A stretch of DNA of 64,000 nt from JAIBAC01 sp046331095 (GTDB taxonomy: Bacteria > Actinomycetota > Acidimicrobiia > UBA2766), in contig JAXLRM010000007.1 of the NCBI GenBank assembly GCA_046331095.1, positions 62,001 to 126,000 on the forward strand. Direction: 5' to 3'. Below the pieces are notes generated by a model. That model ran no database searches, was not told the origin of the DNA, and saw only the letters and a program-made list of their open reading frames with translations. Positions 1 through 7,461 of this stretch are shown here, one piece after another (within the stretch, counting starts at the first letter, position 1; each line of letters starts with the position of its first letter). Made by a program: the position numbers and the translations under genes.

Positions 1-98
1 CACGTGTGCCAAACGACGGCACCGAGCCCGTTCGGCGTGTCGCGGCGTCGCTTGATGACGTGGTAGCGAGCCTTCGCGCCCTTGCCTGGACCCTTCAT
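1..98 (-). CDS. possible 5' end of a gene running off the left edge
   Basis: An open frame starts at an ATG at 98, eight bases after a GGGGGAA ribosome-binding-like stretch, and runs off the window with no stop. The visible 32 residues are very basic (MKGPGKGAKARYHVIKRRR at the start). I do not recognise a family. It could be the start of a DNA- or RNA-binding protein or a chance open frame; the stretch is too short to decide. Confidence 0.25.
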   Translation of the reverse strand, partial: MKGPGKGAKARYHVIKRRRDTPNGLGAVVWHT

Positions 99-219
99 CT
101 CGATGCTTCCCCCGGGCGGCGCTTCCCTCCACTCCCAACATCGGCGCGAGGAGCGAATGTCCCAAGCCGGTCAGGCGAGATCCCAAGCGCCGGTCAAGGT
201 CCCCTGGGATAGGGTGCCG

Positions 220-483
220 TCAGCGCTCGGACCGCACCCCGTCTGCCGAGGCGTAGTCGCCGTGCAGCACATCCGGGTCCATGTCAGCGCCGTTGGGCCA
301 CACGATCGTCCCGAGCTCGTCGTCGACCGTCACCGCACGGAACATCTGCGGGTCCGAACGGATCGCGGTGAAGATCGGGCCATGCATCAGCGGGTCGAAA
401 TCGAGGATGCGTTCGCTCCCGTCCGTGAACGTCAACCGGACGACGAAGCCGTGAAGGGGCTCGACGCTCTTTACGCGCACCAT
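220..483 (-). CDS. DUF2442 domain protein
   Basis: Protein of 87 residues that fits the DUF2442 fold: it opens with MVRVKSVEPLHGFVVRLTF, continues with a short DGSERILDFDPL segment and ends in a region with VWPNGADMDPDVL, a typical DUF2442 pattern. The ATG at 483 is preceded by AGAAGGATCGCTC, a good ribosome-binding site; a longer frame upstream lies inside the neighbouring gene and is less likely. It lies 14 bases after the DUF4160 gene on the same strand, so the two are probably cotranscribed. DUF2442 and DUF4160 genes often occur as pairs and have been suggested to be toxin-antitoxin-like. The biochemical role is unknown. Confidence 0.8.
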   Translation of the reverse strand: MVRVKSVEPLHGFVVRLTFTDGSERILDFDPLMHGPIFTAIRSDPQMFRAVTVDDELGTIVWPNGADMDPDVLHGDYASADGVRSER

Positions 484-497
484 GAGCGATCCTTCTG

Positions 498-758
498 TCA
501 GAGCAATGGCTCGATCGTACTCAGGGGTTCCTGCAACCGTGCCAGCTCCCAATCGCCAGCGAGTTCGTCGTCGTGGAGCTCCGCCCAATCCAGCACGAGA
601 CGAAGCGCCCGGGACGGGACTGACCCCGCGACCACACGATGAGAGCCGATCTCGAGCAGCGCCTCGTGCTCACCGTAGGCCGCGTGGAAGTGCGGAGGCG
701 CATGGTCGTTGTAGTACATCGCGATCACGATGCCGTAGAAGACCCTGACGCGGGGCAT
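498..758 (-). CDS. DUF4160 domain protein
   Basis: Protein of 86 residues covering the whole DUF4160 family: MPRVRVFYGIVIAMYYNDH, then PPHFHAAYGEHEA, and a C-terminal helix with LVLDWAELHDDELAGDWE. The His-rich PPHFHA motif and the Trp-Ala-Glu-Leu-His segment are hallmarks of the family. It is the first gene of a two-gene unit with the DUF2442 gene downstream. No function has been established that I know of; small size and tight pairing suggest a toxin-antitoxin-like or stress module. No clear Shine-Dalgarno precedes the ATG. Confidence 0.8.
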   Translation of the reverse strand: MPRVRVFYGIVIAMYYNDHAPPHFHAAYGEHEALLEIGSHRVVAGSVPSRALRLVLDWAELHDDELAGDWELARLQEPLSTIEPLL

Positions 759-852
759 GGCTCGACGGTACTGCTGAGGTGCGACACCTTTCGCGGCCGG
801 TCCGAAGCGCGCCCAGGCCGAAGCGGCTGCCGAGTCCGGGCGACAGGGGTGG

Positions 853-927
853 CGGTCCTGACGGGATTTGAACCCGCGGCCTCCGCCTTGACAGGGCGGC
901 GAACACTCCAGACTGTTCTACAGGACC
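853..927 (-). tRNA. tRNA-Asp (anticodon GTC)
   Basis: Read on the minus strand, the acceptor arm GGTCCTG pairs with CAGGACC, the anticodon stem CCGCC/GGCGG encloses the loop CTGTCAA with anticodon GTC, and the T arm carries GGTTCAAATCC. No CCA is encoded. It is the last of three tRNA genes in a row. Confidence 0.93.
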
Positions 928-993
928 AAGTGCGCGTGACGGCGGTGCCGTCCGGCACGCAGGCTCGCCACGTTACCACGAGCACCGGTGGAG

Positions 994-1066
994 CGCCCCC
1001 AAGGGGATTCGAACCCCTGCTACCGCCTTGAAAGGGCGGCGTCCTGGGCCGCTAGACGATGGGGGC
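994..1066 (-). tRNA. tRNA-Glu (anticodon TTC)
   Basis: On the minus strand GCCCCCA pairs with TGGGGGC, the anticodon stem CCGCC/GGCGG encloses CTTTCAA with anticodon TTC, and the T arm holds GGTTCGAATCC. Length is 73 bases and CCA is not encoded. It sits between the Asp and Lys tRNA genes. Confidence 0.94.
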
Positions 1067-1073
1067 CGGGACG

Positions 1074-1147
1074 TGGGCCGCGAAGGATTCGAACCCTCGT
1101 CTCAAGGATTAAAAGTCCTGCGCTCTACCTGGCTGAGCTAGCGGCCC
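1074..1147 (-). tRNA. tRNA-Lys (anticodon TTT)
   Basis: On the minus strand GGGCCGC pairs with GCGGCCC, the D arm has TAGCTCAG, the anticodon stem CAGGA/TCCTT encloses CTTTTAA with anticodon TTT, and the T arm has GGTTCGAATCC. It is the first gene of the Lys-Glu-Asp run, which is probably one transcript. Confidence 0.94.
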
Positions 1148-1333
1148 GGGCAGGGATCCTAGCCCCGATGGCGTGGCGACCCCGGTGGGCACGCAGAGCG
1201 GTCGGCAACTACCATTGTGACGCTCCCGCCCTGGCGGCAGGGGCTTCCGCCGGGGCCCAGGCCGGACCGCGCGGACCGACCGATGGTCCGGGTGCCGGCG
1301 GGGCGGTCTGGATTCACATACAGAGGGACTCGA

Positions 1334-1696
1334 ATGGCTCGCCTCCGCATGTTCGCAAGTGTCAAGGAAGTCGCCGGAGTCGACCAGATCGAGGTCGACG
1401 TGTCCACGGTCGGCGGACTCGTGGCCGAGGCCGACGGCCGATTCGGAAGCGATTTCGTGCGCGCACGCTCGGGTGCGAAGCTGTGGCTCAACGACGAGAC
1501 CGAGGTCGACGACCTGGCCACGCCGATCGGGCGCGAGGACGTCGTCGCAATCATCCCACCGGTGTCCGGAGGCGACGACTCCAAGAAGCGGTCTGGCGCC
1601 AGGGCGCGTTCGCGGACCAATGGCACGACCTCGAAGGCCGCTCCCACGAGCCCGGGCACTCGGTCCGCGTCGAGGCCCCGGACCGCCAAGCGGTGA
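1334..1696 (+). CDS. MoaD/ThiS-like ubiquitin-fold protein with C-terminal extension
   Basis: Protein of 120 residues. Residues 1-80 match small sulfur-carrier proteins of the MoaD/ThiS fold: MARLRMFASVKEVAG at the start, LWLNDETEVDD in the middle, and EDVVAIIPPVSGG ending in the Gly79-Gly80 pair that is normally adenylated and thiocarboxylated. In the family the protein ends at this Gly-Gly; here about 40 more residues follow, rich in Arg, Lys, Ser and Thr. Either the tail is removed before activation or this member is not a sulfur carrier. The ATG at 1334 follows AGAGGGA. The gene overlaps the next one by GTGA, so they are translationally coupled. No molybdopterin genes are nearby. Confidence 0.75.
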   Translation: MARLRMFASVKEVAGVDQIEVDVSTVGGLVAEADGRFGSDFVRARSGAKLWLNDETEVDDLATPIGREDVVAIIPPVSGGDDSKKRSGARARSRTNGTTSKAAPTSPGTRSASRPRTAKR

Positions 1697-2538
1697 CGTC
1701 GTCCTCGACGCAAGGGCGCCGACGGCCAGTTTCGTCCGCGCCTGTCGTCGATCGGTTCGGCGTATTCGCGGCGGTAGCGGTCACTGCCCTGTGGGCGGTC
1801 TGCGGTCTACCCGCGCTCGGCGGTGGTCCTGCCCGAGTCGACATCCCACTGACCATCGCGGTGGTGCTGGTCTGTCTCCTCGCCGGTGCCCAGTGGCTTG
1901 CACTCCTGCGCCGCTTCGGTGTGTCACCGCCGGTGCCGGCCGCGCTGGGCGGCATGGCCGTGACGCTGGTGGCCGCCTCCATCTGGGGCCAAGCCGGTGC
2001 GCTCGTGGGACTCGTCGGCTCTTTGACCCTCGTCTACTGCTGGCGCATCGTCCAAGAGAGCGGCACGCGCCTCGCGGACATCGGATATGCGGTCACCGGG
2101 GTCGTCGTGTTCGGGTTCTTCCCGGCCCAGTTGCTCCTGTTGCGCCGCGTCGCTGCGGGCCCGGCGGGCTTCTACATGTACTTGGTGACCGTCGTCGTCT
2201 TCGAGGTCGTGCAGGCCGTGTTGTCACGGCCCGCCCGCGACGGCACCCGCGCAGCAGACATGTCGACCCTTGCGGCAGGTGTGGCCGCCACGGTGGCCGG
2301 GGTCGTGGCCGGAGCCGTCGCCGGTGGGCCTGTCGGTGCCGCAGGTGGGCTCGCGATCGGTGCGCTCACGGCGGCGGGGGCAGCAGCGGGGAGGGCTTGC
2401 CTGCCGATGCTCGCTCCCGCACCCGAGGTGGACGGGCGGCGGATCCGTCGTCGCCCGCTGTTGCTCGATGCGCTCGCACCCTTCATGTTCGCTGCACCAG
2501 CCGCCTTCTTCGCGTACCGGATGGTTGCCGCGGGATGA
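1693..2538 (+). CDS. multi-span membrane protein resembling phosphatidate cytidylyltransferase
   Basis: Protein of 281 residues starting at a GTG that overlaps the stop of the MoaD-like gene. It is almost entirely hydrophobic, with about seven or eight predicted membrane segments. The C-terminal third (Ala/Gly-rich segment, then RRRPLLLDALAPFMFAAPAA) resembles the end of CdsA-type CDP-diacylglycerol synthases, where LLDxxDSxxFAAP is typical. The charged CdsA signature (Lys-Arg, Lys-Asp, His-Gly-Gly, Asp-Arg) is not clearly present, so catalytic activity is doubtful. The following LmeA-like gene overlaps by ATGA, which suggests an envelope-lipid role for the pair. Moderately sure of membrane location, unsure of function. 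Confidence 0.6.
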   Translation: MTSSSTQGRRRPVSSAPVVDRFGVFAAVAVTALWAVCGLPALGGGPARVDIPLTIAVVLVCLLAGAQWLALLRRFGVSPPVPAALGGMAVTLVAASIWGQAGALVGLVGSLTLVYCWRIVQESGTRLADIGYAVTGVVVFGFFPAQLLLLRRVAAGPAGFYMYLVTVVVFEVVQAVLSRPARDGTRAADMSTLAAGVAATVAGVVAGAVAGGPVGAAGGLAIGALTAAGAAAGRACLPMLAPAPEVDGRRIRRRPLLLDALAPFMFAAPAAFFAYRMVAAG

Positions 2539-3278
2539 AGCCGCGGCACGTGGTCGTCGTGCTGGTCGCGGCCGGAGCCCTCGCGATCCTCGTCGTCGCC
2601 GACTTCGTCGCCCGCGCCGTCGTGACCTCCGCGATCGAGACCTCCGTCCGTCGGCGCAGCGGCGCAGAGCGCGTCGACGCCGAACTCCACACGTTCTCGA
2701 CGCTCTGGTCGCTGCTCACGTCGGAGTTCTCCGGTGTCGACGTCGACCTCTTCGAGCCCGAACGCGACGGGTACACGGTGGACGAGATCGCGTTTGCTCT
2801 CGAAGGCGTCGGTTTTCATGCGGGGAACGGGTCCCAGCCGTCCTCGCTGTCGGGCCACTCGGGTACTGCGATCGTGCGCGTCACCGAGGAACAACTGAAC
2901 GCGGGATTCGTGCGGAGCGGCGCCTCGACACGTGTGAGGCTCGTGCAGAACGGCATCGAGGTGAGTACGGACCTGCCCCGGATAGGCCACACGACCGCAA
3001 CTGCGTCAGTGGACGTGCGCGGCGGCGCCATCGTCTTGGACCTCTCGAAGGTGAGCGTCGGCGACCTGCACGTAGACGTCCCTGCAGCCATCCCGCCCGT
3101 GCGCATCACGTTGCCCTCGGTGCCACCGGACACGCATCTGGAGGCCTACTTCGTCGTCGGTGGTCGCCTCGAGATGCGCGTGGGTTTCGGCGAATTCCGG
3201 GTCGTCGAGGGTCAGTTCGAAGCATCCGGGGTCCCAGGCCCAGCCGGGGCCACGGCGTCTATGCTCGCCGACGCCTGA
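2535..3278 (+). CDS. LmeA-like (DUF2993) phospholipid-binding protein
   Basis: Protein of 247 residues with one N-terminal membrane or signal segment at about 5-27, followed by an exported domain of the DUF2993/LmeA type. Family features include the early segment VTSAIETSVRR, the central FSGVDVDL, TEEQLNAGFV, and repeated amphipathic beta strands such as GGAIVLDLSKVSVGD. In mycobacteria LmeA is a periplasmic phospholipid-binding protein needed for lipomannan maturation; here a general lipid-binding role in the envelope is inferred. The ATG at 2535 overlaps the stop of the preceding membrane-protein gene. Confidence 0.75.
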   Translation: MKPRHVVVVLVAAGALAILVVADFVARAVVTSAIETSVRRRSGAERVDAELHTFSTLWSLLTSEFSGVDVDLFEPERDGYTVDEIAFALEGVGFHAGNGSQPSSLSGHSGTAIVRVTEEQLNAGFVRSGASTRVRLVQNGIEVSTDLPRIGHTTATASVDVRGGAIVLDLSKVSVGDLHVDVPAAIPPVRITLPSVPPDTHLEAYFVVGGRLEMRVGFGEFRVVEGQFEASGVPGPAGATASMLADA

Positions 3279-3312
3279 CGACACGGACCGAAGCGGATCA
3301 CAAGAGGCCACC

Positions 3313-3912
3313 ATGGCGTTCACGCTCCCCGACCTGCCCTATGCCAAGGATGCCCTGGCACCCCACATCAGCTCCGAGACGCTCGATTACCACCACGGCA
3401 AGCATCACAACACCTACGTGACGAACCTCAACAACCTCATCGAGGGGACTCCGATGGCGGACTGGTCGCTCGAGGAGTTGGTCACCAGGGCCGGCGAGGC
3501 GCCCGCGGACAAGCGCACGGGCGTGTTCAACAACGCTGCCCAGCACTTCAACCACAGCTTCTACTGGAAGAGCCTCAGGCCTGCGGGTGGCCCCGGTCCC
3601 GGGGGCGAGCTCGCGAGTGCGATCGACGCGACCTTCGGCGGTTTCGACGCGTTCAAGGAGCAGTTCACGAAGACTGCCGTTACCCACTTCGGCAGCGGAT
3701 GGGCCTGGCTCGTCAAGGACGCAGGTGGATCGCTCGCGATCGTCGGGACCCACGACGCCGGCTGCCCGATCACCGACGGGGCCACCCCGCTGCTCACTTG
3801 CGACGTGTGGGAGCACGCCTACTACATCGACTACCGCAACGCCCGGCCCTCCTACCTCGAGAACTTTTGGGCCTTGGCCAATTGGGACCAGGCGGCCGGC
3901 AACTTCGCTTAG
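3313..3912 (+). CDS. superoxide dismutase, Fe-type of the Fe/Mn family
   Basis: Protein of 199 residues, the usual length. It dismutates superoxide to oxygen and hydrogen peroxide in the cytosol. The metal ligands are visible: His27 in DYHHGKHHNTYV, His81 in QHFNHSFYW, Asp165 and His169 in DVWEHAYYIDYRN. Gln77 just before the second ligand, rather than Gly, is typical of the iron-dependent branch, so iron is the likely metal, though some members accept either. The ATG at 3313 follows AAGAGG. The gene appears to be monocistronic and suits the aerobic metabolism indicated by the rest of the window. Confidence 0.95.
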   Translation: MAFTLPDLPYAKDALAPHISSETLDYHHGKHHNTYVTNLNNLIEGTPMADWSLEELVTRAGEAPADKRTGVFNNAAQHFNHSFYWKSLRPAGGPGPGGELASAIDATFGGFDAFKEQFTKTAVTHFGSGWAWLVKDAGGSLAIVGTHDAGCPITDGATPLLTCDVWEHAYYIDYRNARPSYLENFWALANWDQAAGNFA

Positions 3913-3950
3913 CCCTCAAGCGGTGCCCTGACGGGTGCCGACAGTCCCTA

Positions 3951-5228
3951 GTGGTGTGTCGGACGAGCGATCTCGCGGCTAGGGCGCGTCACGTACGCGC
4001 GATCCTCATCGGTGCCGGCGCGGTCGCGCTGCTGGTCTCGTTGGTGATGGCTCCGACGGTGCTCGCCGCGCCGGGACCGTCCACGTCGACCACGACCACG
4101 ACCGCCACTACGACGACGTCCACCACGACGGCGCCACCGCAGCGGAGTGCCCCTCCGGACCCGGGAACCGAGCCGTGGCCTGTCTCCCCGGCGCCGCGCA
4201 CGAGCACGACTGCCCCGACGACCTCCGCACCCGACCCAACCGGGGACCTGGCCGCGGCCCGAGCCCAGTACGCCGGTCTCCAGCGTGATGCCGATGCAGC
4301 GCTTGCGGACTGGACGCGAGCGGCCGACGAGCTCGATTCGGTGCGCACCCGAATGGTCGAGGCCAAGCTCGCCGCCGAGTCAGCCGCTTCCGACGCCGAG
4401 GGCGCGCGCCGTCAGTTGGCTCGGCGCGCGGCTTCGCTGTACCGCAGCGGCGGCACTCCCGGCCTGGTGCAGGTGCTCGGTGCGGGCAACCTCGACGAGC
4501 TCGGAACGCGCTCGAAGTACATGCAAAGCGTCGTCGGAGCGGACCGTGAGCTCATCGCCCGCGCGTCTGAGACACGCGAACGCCTCGAGGATGAACGCAC
4601 CCGCTTCGACAGCAGTGTCGCGACCGCCGAGTTGGCGGAGGAACGCATGCGTGAAGCACGCGACCGTGTCGAGGCAGCACTGCAGCAGCAAGGCTACGTG
4701 GTGGCCAAGCTCGACCGTGCCGGCCGGACACCACCGGCGAACGTCATGTCAGGCGCGGCGCTGCGCACGGGAGTGGTCGGCGCCCGCCGCGACGACATGT
4801 CGGTCCAGCCGCAGGTTCCGATCGAGGGCAAGGTCTGTCCCGTGGGCGGGCCGGTCACGTTCTCGAACGACTTCGGGGCGCCCCGCTCCGGTCCCCCACC
4901 GCATCCTCATCAAGGCAACGACCTGTTCGCCACGTACGGCACCCCTCTCGTCGCCATCGCAGACGGCGAGATCTTCAAGTCCGGAGACGACGGCGGTCTC
5001 GGTGGTCAGCGCGTGTGGCTCCGCGATGTCACCGGCGTGACCTACTACTACGCCCACATGAGCCGCATCGACGTCACTGCCGGGACCCGTGTGGTGCGAG
5101 GCCAGGTGCTCGGCGCGGTCGGCAACAGCGGCAACGCTCGCACGACACCGAGTCACGTCCACTTCGAGATGCATCCGGGTGGCGGCGCGGCGGCCAATCC
5201 CTACGGCACCCTCGTCCGCCTCTGCTGA
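3951..5228 (+). CDS. exported M23-family peptidase with coiled-coil domain
   Basis: Protein of 425 residues, predicted to be secreted. A hydrophobic signal or anchor lies at about 16-38, then a Thr/Pro-rich linker at about 43-95, a long Ala/Glu/Arg-rich coiled coil at about 95-265, and a C-terminal LytM/M23 domain. Zinc ligands are present: His320 and Asp324 in HPHQGND, and His402-Val-His404 in the HVHFEMHP motif, so the domain should be an active peptidoglycan endopeptidase. The layout resembles EnvC and RipA-like cell-separation proteins. The start is one of two adjacent GTG codons at 3951 and 3954; no strong ribosome-binding site separates them. Confidence 0.85.
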   Translation: MVCRTSDLAARARHVRAILIGAGAVALLVSLVMAPTVLAAPGPSTSTTTTTATTTTSTTTAPPQRSAPPDPGTEPWPVSPAPRTSTTAPTTSAPDPTGDLAAARAQYAGLQRDADAALADWTRAADELDSVRTRMVEAKLAAESAASDAEGARRQLARRAASLYRSGGTPGLVQVLGAGNLDELGTRSKYMQSVVGADRELIARASETRERLEDERTRFDSSVATAELAEERMREARDRVEAALQQQGYVVAKLDRAGRTPPANVMSGAALRTGVVGARRDDMSVQPQVPIEGKVCPVGGPVTFSNDFGAPRSGPPPHPHQGNDLFATYGTPLVAIADGEIFKSGDDGGLGGQRVWLRDVTGVTYYYAHMSRIDVTAGTRVVRGQVLGAVGNSGNARTTPSHVHFEMHPGGGAAANPYGTLVRLC

Positions 5229-5360
5229 ACGGTGGACTGCGGTGCTCCTCGGGTAATGGCCAAGGGGGCTCGCGGACGCTTCTACACTTGGCGCACGGAG
5301 CGGCCCCGTACGGATGCCGGGTCCGAGTGCCGTGTTGCAGTGCCAGTAGACGGTAGGTGC

Positions 5361-5903
5361 ATGACCGACCAGCAAAGCCTCGCAAGGATCCTCGCCGACG
5401 AGTACCTCGACGGCCTGCGTGACTCGGACATGGCCGAGGTGCGGGCGCGCCGCGGCGAGTGTGAACGCCTCGAGACCCAACTGTCCTATGCGCGCCGCCT
5501 GCTCCAAGGCCGCATCGACATCCTCGAGGACGAGCTGACGCGCCGCGGTGAGGGCCGGCACTCCACCGCCTCCGAACTGATCCAGCGACTCCCGGCGATA
5601 CTGTCGGACTCACCTTCGGGTGCCAACCAGCGTGGCAACCGCCTCGTCCGGTACCTGGCACCCGAGGACATCCAGCGCGTCGAGCACGACCTCGACGTTG
5701 TGCTCGGGATGAGCCTTGCCGAAGTGGCCGACGCCGGAACCGACGATGTCGAGTCGGCGCTCGCGCGGCTGCGCAGCACCGAGTCCGGCGTGTCCGCGGA
5801 CCGGCGTCGCCTGCACCAGCGTCTCGACGCGATCCAAGCCGAGATGGCTCGGCGATATCGAGACGGCGAGGCCGATGTCGATAGTCTCCTGACCCAGGAC
5901 TGA
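5361..5903 (+). CDS. rsiG: RsiG-like c-di-GMP-binding anti-sigma factor
   Basis: Protein of 180 residues, largely helical. It carries two copies of the RsiG c-di-GMP motif E(x3)S(x2)R(x3)Q(x3)D: an exact copy at Glu38-Ser42-Arg45-Gln49-Asp53 and a second at Glu141-Ser145-Arg148-His152-Asp156 with His in place of Gln. In Streptomyces, RsiG holds c-di-GMP between two such helices and sequesters the sporulation sigma factor WhiG. No whiG homologue lies in this window, so the partner here is unknown. It sits between the M23 peptidase and an XRE regulator on the same strand. The start ATG at 5361 has only a weak ribosome-binding site. Confidence 0.75.
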   Translation: MTDQQSLARILADEYLDGLRDSDMAEVRARRGECERLETQLSYARRLLQGRIDILEDELTRRGEGRHSTASELIQRLPAILSDSPSGANQRGNRLVRYLAPEDIQRVEHDLDVVLGMSLAEVADAGTDDVESALARLRSTESGVSADRRRLHQRLDAIQAEMARRYRDGEADVDSLLTQD

Positions 5904-5947
5904 CCTGCCCCCGACCCCGTCCGGCCGGCTCGCCTAGGAACTCCTCC

Positions 5948-6355
5948 ATGTCCGACGCCGAAGACCGCATGGCTCGCCTCGGTGAGTTCATCCGAGACCG
6001 ACGCAACCAGGCACGCCTTTCACTGCGGAAGCTCTCCGAGCAGGCCGGGATCTCGAACCCGTACCTGAGCCAGATCGAGCGCGGGCTCCGCAAGCCGTCG
6101 GCGGAGATCCTGCAGTCGATCGCCAAGGCGCTGCGGATCTCGGCCGAGACTCTCTACGTGCAGGCCGGCATCCTCGAGGATCGCGATCTGGAGGAGTCGT
6201 TCACGGCGGCGGTCTTTGCCGACGCGTCGATCACAGAGCGCCAGAAGCAGGTGCTCGTCGACATCTACGAGAGCTTCAGACGCGAGAACCGTTCGGGCTC
6301 CGACGAGGGGGTCGCCGTGTCGGGCGCGGCCGATGCCTCGGGTCCCACGGCCTAG
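5948..6355 (+). CDS. XRE-family helix-turn-helix regulator
   Basis: Protein of 135 residues with an N-terminal Cro/CI-type helix-turn-helix at about residues 11-66: FIRDRRNQARLSLRKLSEQA followed by ISNPYLSQIERGLRKPS and the third and fourth helices of the fold. The rest (about 75-135) is a short helix with KQVLVDIYESFRRE and a low-complexity tail, with no recognisable ligand domain. It lies 44 bases after the RsiG-like gene and 6 bases before the acetyltransferase gene, so all three may be cotranscribed. Its target is unknown. Confidence 0.85.
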   Translation: MSDAEDRMARLGEFIRDRRNQARLSLRKLSEQAGISNPYLSQIERGLRKPSAEILQSIAKALRISAETLYVQAGILEDRDLEESFTAAVFADASITERQKQVLVDIYESFRRENRSGSDEGVAVSGAADASGPTA

Positions 6356-6361
6356 CGGCTC

Positions 6362-7372
6362 GTGGGCGAGGACCGGGCCTACGATCCCCTGCCTCTGCGA
6401 TTCCTCGAAGGCGACTCCGCCTTGGGTCAGACCCGCGATGCATGGGAGCGCCTTGCCGAAACGCTGCCCGGATACGGTCCTTTCCTCGGCCCCGACTGGG
6501 CCGAGATCTGGTGGCGCCACTTCGGCGCAGGGTCGACGTTGACCGTCGGTGAGCTCGGCGACGGAGCGGCGCTGCTGCCCTTGTACCGCACCGAGGGTGG
6601 CGTCGTCTCGTTCGTGGGGGGCAGCGAGGTCACCGACTACGTGGGGGTCGTGGGGCCCTTCGAGGTGCACGCCCCGGCGGGGGAGGCCCTCGTGGACCGC
6701 CTGGCGGCGGACGACGACTGGCGTGAACTGCACGCGGTGGCAGTTCCAGCCGAGTCCGGTTTCACAGCGGCGGCGGCGCTCGCAGCAGTACGCCACGGCT
6801 TCGACGTCACGTTCGAGGTCGAGGACTCGGCCATCTTGCGGTTGCCCGGCACGTTCGGCGCCTACCTCGACATGGTCGGCAAGAAGGAGCGCCACGAGAT
6901 CCGCCGCAAGGAGCGACGCCTCGCTCGCGAACTCGGCGACCTCGAATTGGAGGCAGATAGGGAATGGGCAACGGCGGTCGAAGGTTTCGTGGCCATGCAT
7001 CGCCTGTCCCGCGGCGACAAGGGTGATTTCATGGACGACGTGATGGCGGCGTTCTTCCGCGACGCCGCAGAGCGGTTCGGCGCGCTCGGGTGCCTCCGCC
7101 TCGACACCCTCCGCGCCGGTGGGAGACCGGTTGCGTCGACGGTCGGCTTCGCCGATGCGCACGGGTACTACCTGTACAACTCGGCGTTCGAGCCGGCGGT
7201 CGCGACCCTTTCGCCAGGCAACGTGCTCCTTGCTCGCCTGATCGGCCGGGAGATCGACGCCGGGCGTCCGGTCTTCGACTTCCTGCGAGGCGACGAGAGG
7301 TACAAGTTCCGTCTCGGTGCCCGCAGGCGCCCCTTGCGCCGCCTCACCGTTCGCCGCCGGGTAGCCCGATGA
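6362..7372 (+). CDS. GNAT acetyltransferase of the BioF2/CelD type
   Basis: Protein of 336 residues with the double-GNAT layout seen in FemAB-like and CelD/BcsL-type acyltransferases. The C-terminal half (about 175-320) holds YLDMVGKKERHEIRRKERR, then VASTVGFADAHGYYLYNSAFEP and FDFLRGDERYKFRLGA, the typical end of the family. The substrate cannot be told from sequence; polysaccharide or peptidoglycan-precursor modification is usual for relatives. The proposed GTG start lies 6 bases after the XRE gene and has no clear ribosome-binding site, so the real start may lie a little downstream. The downstream neighbour is mshA. Confidence 0.75.
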   Translation: MGEDRAYDPLPLRFLEGDSALGQTRDAWERLAETLPGYGPFLGPDWAEIWWRHFGAGSTLTVGELGDGAALLPLYRTEGGVVSFVGGSEVTDYVGVVGPFEVHAPAGEALVDRLAADDDWRELHAVAVPAESGFTAAAALAAVRHGFDVTFEVEDSAILRLPGTFGAYLDMVGKKERHEIRRKERRLARELGDLELEADREWATAVEGFVAMHRLSRGDKGDFMDDVMAAFFRDAAERFGALGCLRLDTLRAGGRPVASTVGFADAHGYYLYNSAFEPAVATLSPGNVLLARLIGREIDAGRPVFDFLRGDERYKFRLGARRRPLRRLTVRRRVAR

Positions 7373-7461
7373 GCCGGTACCGGGCGGCTCCGACGGGCTG
7401 TCTCGGGGCGACTCCGGCTACCATCGCTCGCCGGTCCGCGGTGCTGCCTCTGTTCCAGCCA

